Shown: piece after piece, positions 13,319 to 23,660 of the stretch | Numbering within the stretch: the stretch's first letter is position 1 | Layout of the letters: every line of letters starts with the position of its first letter | Assembly (NCBI GenBank): GCA_951812995.1 | Contig: CATOTD010000001.1 | Location: 124,001 to 188,000 of the forward strand | Direction of reading: 5' to 3' | DNA from: an uncultured Gammaproteobacteria bacterium | GTDB taxonomy: Bacteria > Pseudomonadota > Gammaproteobacteria > Eutrophobiales > Eutrophobiaceae | Length of the DNA: 64,000 nt | Notes under the pieces: model-generated | The model's input: the letters and a program-made list of their open reading frames with translations, nothing else | Database searches by the model: none | Told to the model about the DNA's origin: nothing | Program-made: the position numbers and the translations under genes

Positions 13319-13451
13319 CAGCAAAGGCCGTTTTGTCGTAAGTGTAACGTTGCCGCAGTCTAAAACGCATGTATTCAGACTTGGCATAGCTGAAATTCAT
13401 TCAGATCTTCTGCTAGACTTCAGCCAAACAACATGCTTTTAATCGTCTATT

Positions 13452-13994
13452 ATGAAAAAATACAGACACATCTCAGATGAAGACAGCGCCCTGTTTCGTA
13501 AGGTAGCGGGCAATACCAAACCGCTGAAACAAGATAATTTCATTGTCCCAAAACCAAAACCAAACATGCGGCAGTCTACAACAGCAACCGATAATGCGGC
13601 CGCTATGGAAGCGATAAGACTTGACGATTTTGACGCTGATGTGTTGGCGGGAGGCGATGAATTGTGTTATGTCCGCGCTGGCATTCAAAAAAAAATATTA
13701 AGAAAATTGCGGCGTGGGGATTATGAAATTGAAGCGGAACTAGATCTGCATGGCATGACGGTTGAGATGGTTAAAACAGAACTCGCGGGCTTCCTGGAGC
13801 AATGCGCCGCCAACTCTCTGCGCTGCGTTAAAATCATTCATGGCAAAGGGCGAGGTTCAATAGACCAGCAGCCGATTCTTAAAAATAAAGTCAATCAATG
13901 GTTGCGAAAAATAGACATAGTCTTGGCATTTTGCTCGGCAAAAGCGGCCGATGGTGGGACTGGTGCAATGTATCTGTTATTAAAACGTGTCTGA
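13452..13994 (+). CDS. Smr domain protein (SmrA/YdaL-like)
   Basis: ELDLHGMTVEMVKTELAGFLEQCAANSLRCVKIIHGKGRGS Smr motif. Confidence 0.88.
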   Translation: MKKYRHISDEDSALFRKVAGNTKPLKQDNFIVPKPKPNMRQSTTATDNAAAMEAIRLDDFDADVLAGGDELCYVRAGIQKKILRKLRRGDYEIEAELDLHGMTVEMVKTELAGFLEQCAANSLRCVKIIHGKGRGSIDQQPILKNKVNQWLRKIDIVLAFCSAKAADGGTGAMYLLLKRV

Positions 13995-14275
13995 CCGATT
14001 GTACTTGCAAACATGACAATCAGCACGGCAACGCGGATTAACCCGTAATGCGCCGGTAATGCGAGAGAACAGCAAGACACCCACTACCGACGTATTTTAG
14101 AAACACCGCACAGCCCGACAAAGAATAGTTGATGCCGTGAACTGGAAACCTGGCGAGTATCAGCAGGCTTGCAATCACGATAGTTTATAATTAACACTGG
14201 TGGCGTACTATCAAACAATGCAGGCAGGCTACCTGATTTGTCTTAACTGTTATTGAGCCAGATACTGGGGAAAAT

Positions 14276-14461
14276 ATGACATACGAAAGCCATGATTTAA
14301 AGAAATCGATAGAGTCTGATGACTATCAGGAGTGCTCTGAATTTGTGGTGTCTGCTATTCAATCAATAATGCAAGACGCAATGGATAGGGGAAACAATAA
14401 GATAGTTATCAACACTAAGGAACCTCTGATTAATGCCATAATATGCCATAATCTACGATAA
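14276..14461 (+). pseudogene. 5' fragment of an unknown gene, truncated by IS-C2
   Basis: The last ~14 codons (EPLINAIICHNLR) are IS-C terminal sequence. Confidence 0.55.
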
Positions 14462-15476
14462 TACCGCAAGGTTTTAAGTAAGGGTGAAAAGATGCAACAA
14501 AAAAGCCTGGCAGTATCTGGATTCGAGAAATACCGCAAGCAGACACGCAAAGAGATATTTCTCGAAGAGATGAATCAGCTCATTCCCTGGCAAGCGCTGA
14601 CTGCAGTAATTGAGCCTCATTACCCCAACCCCTGCTGGTCGCCGTCCGGTGGGCATGGAACCCGTGCCAGATGCAACCACCCGCTGTAAATTCCGTCATC
14701 TGCTGGAGGAGAACAACCTCGGAGTTGCCCTGTTTGATGCTGTTGCCGTCTATCTGGAGGAAAACAGCATGAAAGTATCCAGAAGGCACTATTGTTGATG
14801 CGACCATCATCAATGCGCCTACCGCCACCAAGAACAAAAGCAACACCCGTGACCCTGATAGGCATCAGACCAAACAAGGCAAGCAATGGTACTTTGGCAT
14901 GAAGGCACACATCGGTGTGGATAGCAAAACCAAACTGATACACTCTGTTGCTGCCACACCAGCCCATGTCCACGACTCACAGGTACTTGGAGGCCTACTG
15001 CATGGAGAAGAGACCCGTCTTTGGGGAGATAGTGCCTATGCGGGTCAGCAATCCGTACTCAAGGATAATGACCCCAAGGCAAAAGACTACACCCAGGTCA
15101 AAGGCGCACGTCACCGCAAACTGACCGAACAGGACAAGGCTAAAAACCGGCACAAATCCAAAGTCCGTGCCAAGGTTGAGCATGTCTTTCATATCATGCA
15201 GCGACAATATGGATTTACCAAAGTCAGATTCAAAGGGCCAGGCAAGAATGCGAACCACCTGTTTGCCCACTGTGCCCTGATTAATCTTATGCTATCAAAG
15301 AAACAATTATTACGGCTATCAGTGGCTTAGTACGCCTGGAATAGGGGCGATAGCTGAAAACAGTAGGCCGGGACAAGAGAAATGAAAGAGAGTAATGAGC
15401 AAGACGTTCAATGCTCGCTACTATCGAGCACAGTGATGCCCACTTGCTTGAAAATCCTTAATTGATCAGATGTTCC
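14419..15476 (+). mobile_element. IS-C copy 2, internally deleted and frameshifted
   Basis: Transposase pieces 14492..14689, 14610..14798, 14899..15330; 120-bp deletion relative to copy 3. Confidence 0.9.
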
Positions 15477-15670
15477 TTAAGAATTAAATCAGACTAAAAT
15501 TCAAGATAGATCAAGTCATTCAACAGATATGCAACATGCAGTTTGTAATAAAATTTACGTATCAAAAACTTTGCGGTCTATCACATTTCATGACCAAAAT
15601 AATGATGAATTCTGTTATGTCACAAGTTATAATTATACCTCAATAATCTTAAGCTGGAGTTCTGCAAAGT

Positions 15671-15991
15671 ATGTCAGATGAAGTTGACAACACATACGAT
15701 AACGACTTGGTTGTGCAAGAGGAAAAGCCACGGCTCAAACGACCCCCATTATACAAAGTCGTCATTCTCAATGATGACTACACGCCCATGGAATTTGTAG
15801 TACACATACTAGAATCATTTTTCTTGATTGATCGAGAAAACGCTACCCGCATCATGTTAGAGGTTCACACACACGGCAAAGGCGTATGTGGCATATTTAC
15901 CCATGAAATCGCAGAAACCAAAGTATCGCTGGTTAATGACTACTCACGAGAACACCAGCATCCGCTGCTTTGCACAATGGAACAAGCCTGA
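15671..15991 (+). CDS. clpS: ATP-dependent Clp protease adaptor ClpS
   Basis: [27 protein letters not shown]; adjacent to clpA. Confidence 0.97.
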   Translation: MSDEVDNTYDNDLVVQEEKPRLKRPPLYKVVILNDDYTPMEFVVHILESFFLIDRENATRIMLEVHTHGKGVCGIFTHEIAETKVSLVNDYSREHQHPLLCTMEQA

Positions 15992-16003
15992 AAGGAAACC
16001 AAT

Positions 16004-18274
16004 ATGCTTGATAAAGAATTGGAACAAACACTAAACAATGCATTCCAGGAAGCAAGAGAACAACGTCATGAGTTTATGACTGTTGAACATCTTTTGCTTG
16101 CCTTGCTTGACAACCTGTCGGCCACGAACATACTAAAGGCGTGTGGGGCGAACCTGAATAGTCTACACAGTGATCTGGTAAGTTTTATACAAGAAAACGC
16201 GCCTGTCATCGACAACGATGACGATGATGACTACGATACGCAACCTACTTTAGGCTTCCAGCGGGTCTTGCAACGTGCCGTCTTTCATGTGCGGTCTTCT
16301 GGCAAGAAAGAAGTATCAGGTGAAAATGTTTTAGTTGCTATCTTTGGAGAGCGTGAATCACACGCGGTCTATTTTCTAAGCCAGCAAAATATCGCTCGGC
16401 TGGACGTTGTCAACTATATCGCGCATGGCATAGCCAAAATAAACGATGATGATGACGAAGACAACATCAACGAGATTGACGAGGATTCTCAAGCGGATGA
16501 CACCGCGACCGGCCCCCTTGACACTTACGCTGTTAATCTAAATGAAGCGGCTAGGCAGGGAAAAATTGACCCTCTAATTGGTAGGCAAGTTGAAACCCAG
16601 CGAACGATTCAAATATTGTGCCGTCGCCGTAAGAACAACCCGCTGTACGTGGGTGAGGCAGGTGTCGGAAAAACAGCCATTGCCGAAGGCCTGGCAAAAT
16701 TGATTGCCGATGGTGATGTGCCCGAGGTGTTGCTGGACTCGGTCATTTACGCACTTGATTTAGGGGGCTTGTTGGCCGGTACAAAATACCGGGGAGATTT
16801 TGAAAAACGCCTAAAAGGTGTCATTAAGCAATTAAAAAAACAACCCGGTTCTATCCTGTTCATTGATGAAATTCATACCATCATTGGCGCAGGTGCTGCC
16901 TCTGGTGGTGTGATGGATGCCTCCAATATTATTAAACCCGTGTTGGCATCGGGTGAGTTAAAATGTATCGGCTCTACCACCTATCAAGAATATCGTGGCA
17001 TCTTTGAAAAAGATCGCGCGTTAGCAAGACGCTTTCAAAAAATTGATGTTGCTGAACCGTCTATTGATGAAACCGTTAAAATTCTTGAGGGCTTAAAATC
17101 ATGCTTTGAAGAGCACCATCAAATCCGCTATACGCATCAAGCATTGCGCATCGCAGCCGAACTCACCGAACGCTACATTAGCGACCGTTTCTTGCCTGAC
17201 AAGGCAATAGATGTGATTGATGAGGCTGGGGCCGCACAACAATTATTGCCACCTGCAAAACGTAAAAAAACGGTGGGCGTGATGGATATAGAAAATATCA
17301 TTGCCAAGATTGCGCGTATTCCAGCCAAAAAAGTCACGGCTTCTGATAAAAATATCATCAAGAAACTTGAACGCAATCTCAAGATGGTTGTATTTGGGCA
17401 AGACGAAGCTATCAATACACTTTCTAATGCGATAAAGATGTCCCGTTCGGGATTGGGCAGTCCTGAAAAACCGATAGGCAGTTTTCTTTTTGCAGGCCCC
17501 ACCGGTGTCGGTAAAACCGAGGTCACCCGCCAGCTTGCAATACAAATGGGTGTAGCGTTAGTGCGCTTTGATATGTCTGAATACATGGAACGTCATACTG
17601 TTTCCAGACTAATTGGCGCACCGCCTGGTTATGTTGGGTTTGATCAGGGCGGCCTACTCACCGATGCCATAAACAAACAACCCCATTGTGTCTTATTGCT
17701 TGATGAAATCGAAAAAGCACATCCGGATGTATTTAATATCCTGTTGCAGGTATTTGATCGTGGCACCTTGACCGATGCTAATGGGCGTAAAGCAGATTTT
17801 CGCAATGTCATTATAGTCATGACCACCAATGCTGGTGCGGAACGCATGAGCCGTGCCTCCGTCGGTTTTACCACACAAAACCATGCGGGTGATGCCATGG
17901 TGAGCATAAAAAAAATATTCAGTCCCGAGTTCAGGAACCGTCTGGATGCAATTATTCAGTTCAATGCGTTGGATAAAAGAACGATTGCTAATATCGTAGA
18001 TAAATGCCTCATTGAGCTCGAAGTACAGCTTGATGAAAAGAAAGTCACTATTGATGTTACCGATGAAGCGCGTGAATGGCTTGCCATTCACGGCTACGAC
18101 AAGGTCATGGGCGCACGGCCCATGGCGCGCTTGATTCAGGAAAAAGTTAAACGCGCGTTAGCGGAAGAACTACTATTTGGCAAACTTGAACATGGGGGGC
18201 ATGTTGTTGTTGCGCTAAAAGATGATGCTATTGTGATTGTAATAAAAGAGGAAGCACTCACGGATGCTGTATAA
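16004..18274 (+). CDS. clpA: ATP-dependent Clp protease ATP-binding subunit ClpA
   Basis: Two AAA+ modules (GEAGVGKTAIAEGLA; GPTGVGKTEVTRQLA), Clp N domain. Confidence 0.97.
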   Translation: MLDKELEQTLNNAFQEAREQRHEFMTVEHLLLALLDNLSATNILKACGANLNSLHSDLVSFIQENAPVIDNDDDDDYDTQPTLGFQRVLQRAVFHVRSSGKKEVSGENVLVAIFGERESHAVYFLSQQNIARLDVVNYIAHGIAKINDDDDEDNINEIDEDSQADDTATGPLDTYAVNLNEAARQGKIDPLIGRQVETQRTIQILCRRRKNNPLYVGEAGVGKTAIAEGLAKLIADGDVPEVLLDSVIYALDLGGLLAGTKYRGDFEKRLKGVIKQLKKQPGSILFIDEIHTIIGAGAASGGVMDASNIIKPVLASGELKCIGSTTYQEYRGIFEKDRALARRFQKIDVAEPSIDETVKILEGLKSCFEEHHQIRYTHQALRIAAELTERYISDRFLPDKAIDVIDEAGAAQQLLPPAKRKKTVGVMDIENIIAKIARIPAKKVTASDKNIIKKLERNLKMVVFGQDEAINTLSNAIKMSRSGLGSPEKPIGSFLFAGPTGVGKTEVTRQLAIQMGVALVRFDMSEYMERHTVSRLIGAPPGYVGFDQGGLLTDAINKQPHCVLLLDEIEKAHPDVFNILLQVFDRGTLTDANGRKADFRNVIIVMTTNAGAERMSRASVGFTTQNHAGDAMVSIKKIFSPEFRNRLDAIIQFNALDKRTIANIVDKCLIELEVQLDEKKVTIDVTDEAREWLAIHGYDKVMGARPMARLIQEKVKRALAEELLFGKLEHGGHVVVALKDDAIVIVIKEEALTDAV

Positions 18275-18299
18275 ACCCCATTTTGAAACATGCACGCAT

Positions 18300-19616
18300 T
18301 TATAATGACTTAAGCAGGATTTTTGCATTACGCTGGTAATTGTAGGCTTTTTGTTTTTCGACGGGTAAGGCGTTGATTGCTGTTTCGACAAAGCCTCTTT
18401 CTATAAACCAATGCGCTGTTTGTGTGGTCAATACTATAATTTCTTTCGCGCCTGTCGCTCGCGCTTGTGATTCAATATATTGGTATAACATCTCACCCAT
18501 AAACTGATTTTGATAATCGGGATGCACTGCCACACAGGCCAATTCCATTATCTTTTCTTCTGCATATTCATGCAATACAGCGCAGGCGATGACAGTCCCA
18601 TCACGAACCAAAACAACATAATTATCAATATCCATTGCAATTTGCGCTACCGAGCGTTGCACAAGTATGCCATTTTGATCTAAAGGTGCTATTAGTTCAT
18701 AGATGCCAGTTATGTCATTAACATGCGCCTGACGAACCGTATCGAATGGCGTATGGGTTAATAATGTGCCTACGCCATCAAGTGTAAAAAGTTCTTGTAA
18801 AAGGCTACCATCCGTATTTTGCGCAATATAATGGATACGCTTAACACCAGCTTCACAGGCCTTGATGCCTTGCGCAAATGCAGTAGGTATTTCATCCATA
18901 CTACATGGACTATCAGCGTCCAGTTTCTTTTTAGCTTCTGCACAAGTAATTTGCCTTATTGTTTCGCCATTTTCATCTTGCAAAATTTGATCACTATTAA
19001 ACATAATGAGTTTATCTGCCGCCAGGTCGATAGCGACTTGTGTTGCAACTTCAATGGAACTCAGGTTGAAAATCTCGCCTGTGGCGGAATAACCCAATGG
19101 GGTTATCAAAACTATTTCACCCGCGCCAAGTCGCGTATTGATGGTTTCTTTTTCTATACTGCGCACCCTGCCGGTTAGTTTCAGATCAACACCATTAAGG
19201 ATGCCATAAGGTCTGCCTGTGACATAATTGCCCGAGGCAACCTTGATGGCCGAGTCTGCCATAGGCGAGTTGGGTAACCCCATGGACAACAAGGCTTCAA
19301 TTTTAATTTTCACATCACCCACTGCTTGCGTGACACTGCTGATTGAAGCCTCGTCTGTTACACGTAAAGCCCCGCAATACGCTGGTTTTAGCTTTCTTTC
19401 CTTTAATAATTGATCTATCTGCGGTCTTGCGCCAAAGACAACAATCAGTTTTATCGCCAGGCTGTTTAACAAGGCAAGATCATGTATTAAATTAGAGCAG
19501 CCTGCAGACGCAACAATATCACCGCTCATTTGCAAGACGAAAGTCTTGCCATGGTGTGCATGTATATAGGGTGCTGCGTTTCTAAAGCACTTTACAAAGG
19601 CGTTTTTATCTTCCAC
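18300..19616 (-). CDS. argA: amino-acid N-acetyltransferase (N-acetylglutamate synthase)
   Basis: Amino acid kinase domain plus C-terminal GNAT; FVKCFRNAAPYIHAHHGKTFVLQMSG. Confidence 0.94.
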   Translation of the reverse strand: MEDKNAFVKCFRNAAPYIHAHHGKTFVLQMSGDIVASAGCSNLIHDLALLNSLAIKLIVVFGARPQIDQLLKERKLKPAYCGALRVTDEASISSVTQAVGDVKIKIEALLSMGLPNSPMADSAIKVASGNYVTGRPYGILNGVDLKLTGRVRSIEKETINTRLGAGEIVLITPLGYSATGEIFNLSSIEVATQVAIDLAADKLIMFNSDQILQDENGETIRQITCAEAKKKLDADSPCSMDEIPTAFAQGIKACEAGVKRIHYIAQNTDGSLLQELFTLDGVGTLLTHTPFDTVRQAHVNDITGIYELIAPLDQNGILVQRSVAQIAMDIDNYVVLVRDGTVIACAVLHEYAEEKIMELACVAVHPDYQNQFMGEMLYQYIESQARATGAKEIIVLTTQTAHWFIERGFVETAINALPVEKQKAYNYQRNAKILLKSL

Positions 19617-19625
19617 TTTTTTAGT

Positions 19626-20801
19626 TTATTGTTTTGGCTGACAAAAATGAATCAGTAGCTTTGATAAGATATTTATCATCGGTTCAATTCTGTCAATCTG
19701 TAAAAATTCATTCGGTTGATGTGCGACATCAATATCGCCCGGGCCAAGGATAACGGTTTCTAATCCCATCGCATTAAAAAATGGGCCTTCTGTACCAAAT
19801 GCAACTGAACTTGAATTTTGTTGTGTTATCTTTTCGCTCACTTGAATGATCTCACTATCAATAGCAGTCTGCATGGGTGGTATCCCATCAAATATCGTGT
19901 TGAAATTGAGTTTCAAGTCCGAATCTGCCAGTGCAGTTCTTACAACACGCCGCATTTTTTCTTTTAATGCTGATATATCCATGCCAGGCAACATTCTAAG
20001 ATCGATTACCAACTCACAATTTGCACAAATACGGTTCGCGCTGTCACCACCTTTGATTTTGCCAAAATTCAAGGTTGGTACAGAAACTTTAAATTCATTA
20101 TTTTGAAACTCAACCTGTAATTCATGGCGCCACTGTCGTAGTGCATTGATGACATCGTTCATCCCTTCTAAAGCACTATTTCCTAGGGTCGGATCGCTGG
20201 AATGGCCAGAACGTCCTTGAATATGAATCGTTTCGAGAATAATACCTTTATGAATATGTCTAGGTATGAGTCCAGTGGGCTCGCCTATAATACAAAAACG
20301 CCCCAATATCGTATTTGCTTGCTGTATCGCACGCGCACCTGACATCGTACTTTCTTCATCTGCGGTGGCGACGACGGTAAGTGGTTGCTTAAATTTTATA
20401 TCAGGCAATCTTTTCAGGGTTTCAAAAATAATAGGAAAAAAACTCTTCATGTCGGCCGTGCCGAGACCATAATAATTGTCATCTGCTTTTGTCAGCGTAA
20501 ACGGATCGCTATCCCAACCCTTAGCATCATAAGGGACGGTATCAGTATGGCCTGATAAAACCAGACCAGCATTATTGTCGGGCTGATGCCCGCTACCTCC
20601 CCGACGGGCAATAAGATTACATTTTTCCGGATGAGCACTGACTGGCATAATCTCGCAGGTAAAATCAAGCTCAGCCAGATAATTGGCAAGCACATCAATG
20701 ACCGCGCGATTACTCTGATCGTGTTCTGGATCGATGCAACTAACAGAAGGCAAACGGATCAATTCGGCAAAGCAATCCTCAAATTCAGGTGTTTTTCTCA
20801 T
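19626..20801 (-). CDS. argE: acetylornithine deacetylase
   Basis: VLSGHTDTVPYDAKGWDSDPFTLT, M20 metallopeptidase family; likely start ATG at 20801. Confidence 0.93.
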   Translation of the reverse strand: MRKTPEFEDCFAELIRLPSVSCIDPEHDQSNRAVIDVLANYLAELDFTCEIMPVSAHPEKCNLIARRGGSGHQPDNNAGLVLSGHTDTVPYDAKGWDSDPFTLTKADDNYYGLGTADMKSFFPIIFETLKRLPDIKFKQPLTVVATADEESTMSGARAIQQANTILGRFCIIGEPTGLIPRHIHKGIILETIHIQGRSGHSSDPTLGNSALEGMNDVINALRQWRHELQVEFQNNEFKVSVPTLNFGKIKGGDSANRICANCELVIDLRMLPGMDISALKEKMRRVVRTALADSDLKLNFNTIFDGIPPMQTAIDSEIIQVSEKITQQNSSSVAFGTEGPFFNAMGLETVILGPGDIDVAHQPNEFLQIDRIEPMINILSKLLIHFCQPKQ

Positions 20802-20993
20802 GCGTTTTATTTTAACACGCCAAGCAAGACTCACCAGGCAAGACTGGCCGTAACAGATTGTAGCGTGCCAGAGGCGCACGCCGACCACGGCGGACACAAA
20901 CCGGATCGCACTCGCACCCGGCTCGATATTCTCCTTGCTTGTATGTGAACAGACACGGGATAATGAATCTTTTTTCGACGCTATAAAAATAAT

Positions 20994-21893
20994 ATGTGGT
21001 TCAAAAATATTAGAATTTACCGCTTTACCAGAGACATTGATCTGACACCTGATACGTTGGAGGTAGCCTTACATCAACAAGACTTCACGCCTTGTACAAA
21101 TATGGATTTTTCCCGCTACGGCTGGGTTGCGCCGTTGGGCAAAGACAATACGCAATATACCCATAGCTGCGGTGCTTACACCATGATCTGCGCCCGTAAA
21201 CAAGAAAAAATTTTACCGCCAGCCGCAATCAATGAGATGGTTGAGGAAAAGATCATTGATGTTGAAACAGCACAAGCGCGCCGCGTTTACCGAAAGGAAA
21301 AGCATACAATTAAGGAAATGGTCATGAATACGCTGTTGCCGCGTGCGCTTACGCGCTCGTATCTGGTTTATGCCTATTTTGATATAAAAAACAAATTGCT
21401 GATCATTGATTCTGCCAGCTCGAATAAAGCAGAAGAGTTTATGGATCATCTGCGTGCTACCTTGGGTAGTTTGCCGGTAGTGCCGCTTAAGTGCCAGGGT
21501 GATGCGGCTACTGTCATGACACATTGGCTCCAAGATAAGCCACCCAATAATTTCGAACTTGATAATGAATGCGAATTACAAAATCCAAGGGAAAGCAAAA
21601 ATATTATCCGTTGCAAGAATCAGGAACTGGAAAGTGCCGAGATTGTAAACCATCTAAAAGCAGGCAAACGTGTTACTCAATTGGCCTTGATTTGGCGTAC
21701 TGCAATGCGTTTTGTTATCAATGATGATTGCTCGATTAAACGCTTACGCTTCGAGGATATTATCGAAGAACAAGCGGCAGATGATAATAACGACCGAGCC
21801 ACGCAGTTTGATCAAGATTTTGCGTTAATGAGTTTGCAAATACACGAACTCATTACAGCATTACTTGAAGCGTTTGGTGGTCTGGAAAAATAA
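20994..21893 (+). CDS. rdgC: recombination-associated protein RdgC
   Basis: MWFKNIRIYRFTRDIDLTPDTLEVALHQQDFTPC. Confidence 0.94.
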   Translation: MWFKNIRIYRFTRDIDLTPDTLEVALHQQDFTPCTNMDFSRYGWVAPLGKDNTQYTHSCGAYTMICARKQEKILPPAAINEMVEEKIIDVETAQARRVYRKEKHTIKEMVMNTLLPRALTRSYLVYAYFDIKNKLLIIDSASSNKAEEFMDHLRATLGSLPVVPLKCQGDAATVMTHWLQDKPPNNFELDNECELQNPRESKNIIRCKNQELESAEIVNHLKAGKRVTQLALIWRTAMRFVINDDCSIKRLRFEDIIEEQAADDNNDRATQFDQDFALMSLQIHELITALLEAFGGLEK

Positions 21894-21908
21894 GACTAGG
21901 TTGTCGCC

Positions 21909-22276
21909 GTGAAGATCTATCTTGCCTCACGAGCATCGCGACGACGTACGTTACTTGAACAAATTGGGATTGAATTTGAAGTCGTCGATATTGAGGTTGA
22001 TGAAAGCTGGGACGGTAAAGAAAAACCAGAATATTATGTAACGCGAATCGCGTTGGAAAAAGCGCGCGCGGGCAAGGCATTTAGTAGTGCAAAATATCCT
22101 GTATTAGCCGCGGATACGGCCGTCATCTTAGCGGGTATTATTTTAGGTAAGGCGCAAAATAAAGATATGGCGGCGGTTCTGCTTAAACAATTATCGGGTA
22201 AAACGCATACCGTACTCTCTGCTGTTAGCGTCATTGAAAAACATGAAAAAACGTTATTAAATATCAGCAAAGTCAA
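21909..22276 (+). pseudogene. maf: Maf-like nucleotide pyrophosphatase, 5' part only, truncated by IS-A1
   Basis: MKIYLASRASRRRTLLEQIGIEFEVVDIEVDES...LAADTAV...; reading runs into the IS-A terminus (CTGGAAACCTCTAAAAACC). Confidence 0.9.
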
Positions 22277-23570
22277 CTGGAAACCTCTAAAAACCGTACA
22301 TTTTGTGGTACGGTCTGATTCACTTGATGTGGGAGGATTTTGTTTATGCACGCACCTGGATTGTTTGATTTGACGGATCATTTGGCGCGGCTTTCGGCGA
22401 TGGGAGATCCGCTTGAGGTTTTGGAGCGGCACGTTGATTTCGAAGTGTTTCGCCCAGTTCTTGTTGAAGCGCTTGGCTATGGGGAACGTCCCAAAGGTGG
22501 TCGCCCGCCCTATGATGCCGTTGTGATGTTCAAGGTGCTGGTGTTGGCCTTGATGCACAATCTGAGCGATGAGCGGATGGAGTTTCTCATTCGTGACCGT
22601 TTCAGTTGGCTACGGTTCCTGGGATTTCAAATCGGGGAGCCGACACCTGATCAGAAGACGATCTGGCTTTTCAGAGAGAAGCTGACCTAGGCGGGTGTCT
22701 TCAAGGCCCTGTTTGCCGCGTTTGAAGCTCAGCTCTGCGCGCGGGGATACAAACCGACCGGCGGTCAGATTGTGGATGCCACGTTGGTCTCCGCCCCGCG
22801 CCAGCGGATGACGAAAGAAGAGAAAGCGCGCGCCAAGGCAGGTGAGGCCGCATCTGACATCTGGCCCGATGATCTGTCCAAGGCAGCGCAGAAAGACACC
22901 GATGCGCGTTGGACGGTCAAGTATTCAAAGGCCAAGGAGGGTGAGGAGGATACTGGCCTTGTCGATATTCCGGTTCCGCACTTTGGGTACAAGAACCACG
23001 TGTCCATTGACCGCAAATGGCGCTTCATCCGGGGTGAGACTGGCACGAATGCGGCTCGCTACGACGGGCATGAACGCTCCTCGGTTCTGGACGAGACAAA
23101 CAGCTCGAAGGCGGTTTGGGCCGATACCGGGTACCGCTCGGCCAGGAATGAGGCTTGGCTGAAGGCGCAAGGGTACCGCTCACATATCCATCGCAAGAAG
23201 CCACGCGGCAAACCCATGGCCAGGCATATTCGCCGGGGCAACGCGACACGCTCCGCCATCCGCGCCTGTGTTCGGCTACGAGAAAGGGCCCATGGCTCTG
23301 ACCATCCGCTCAATCGGCCAAACCCGTGCGAAGGCCCGCATGACCATGGCCAACCTGAGCTACAACTTCCGCCGTCTCATCTTCCACGAGCGACGACAGG
23401 CCACAGCCTGACTCCGCCCAAATTCCGGAAATACCCGCCCTGGCAGACCCAAACAGCACAACACAGCCTCAAATACCACCGACCTTGACCTTCACACCCA
23501 CTATGCGGGTGACAACGACTGGTGCTCGCGTCAAAACCCATCCAGAATCAGCGTTGTTCGAGGTCTCCAG
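22277..23570 (+). mobile_element. IS-A copy 1 (IS5-type), transposase broken by TAG and a 3' frameshift
   Basis: ORFs 22340..22690 and 22772..23488; near-identical to 30569..31871 and 45271..46494; ends CTGGAAACCTC / GAGGTCTCCAG. Confidence 0.92.
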
Positions 23571-23660
23571 CTCTTCATGTCGGCCGTGCCGAGACCATAA
23601 TAATTGTCATTTGCTTTTGTCAGCGTAAACGGATCGCTATCCCAACCCTTAGCATCATAA
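23571..23660 (-). pseudogene. argE: ~90-bp duplicated fragment of argE
   Basis: ctcttcatgtcggccgtgccgagacc...cccttagcatcataa matches 20443..20532 with a single C/T difference. Confidence 0.95.

Noticed and set aside
23059-23313. Several overlapping ORFs on the opposite strand of the IS-A copies
   Set aside because: Recur only because the IS is repeated; the plus strand encodes the recognisable transposase.
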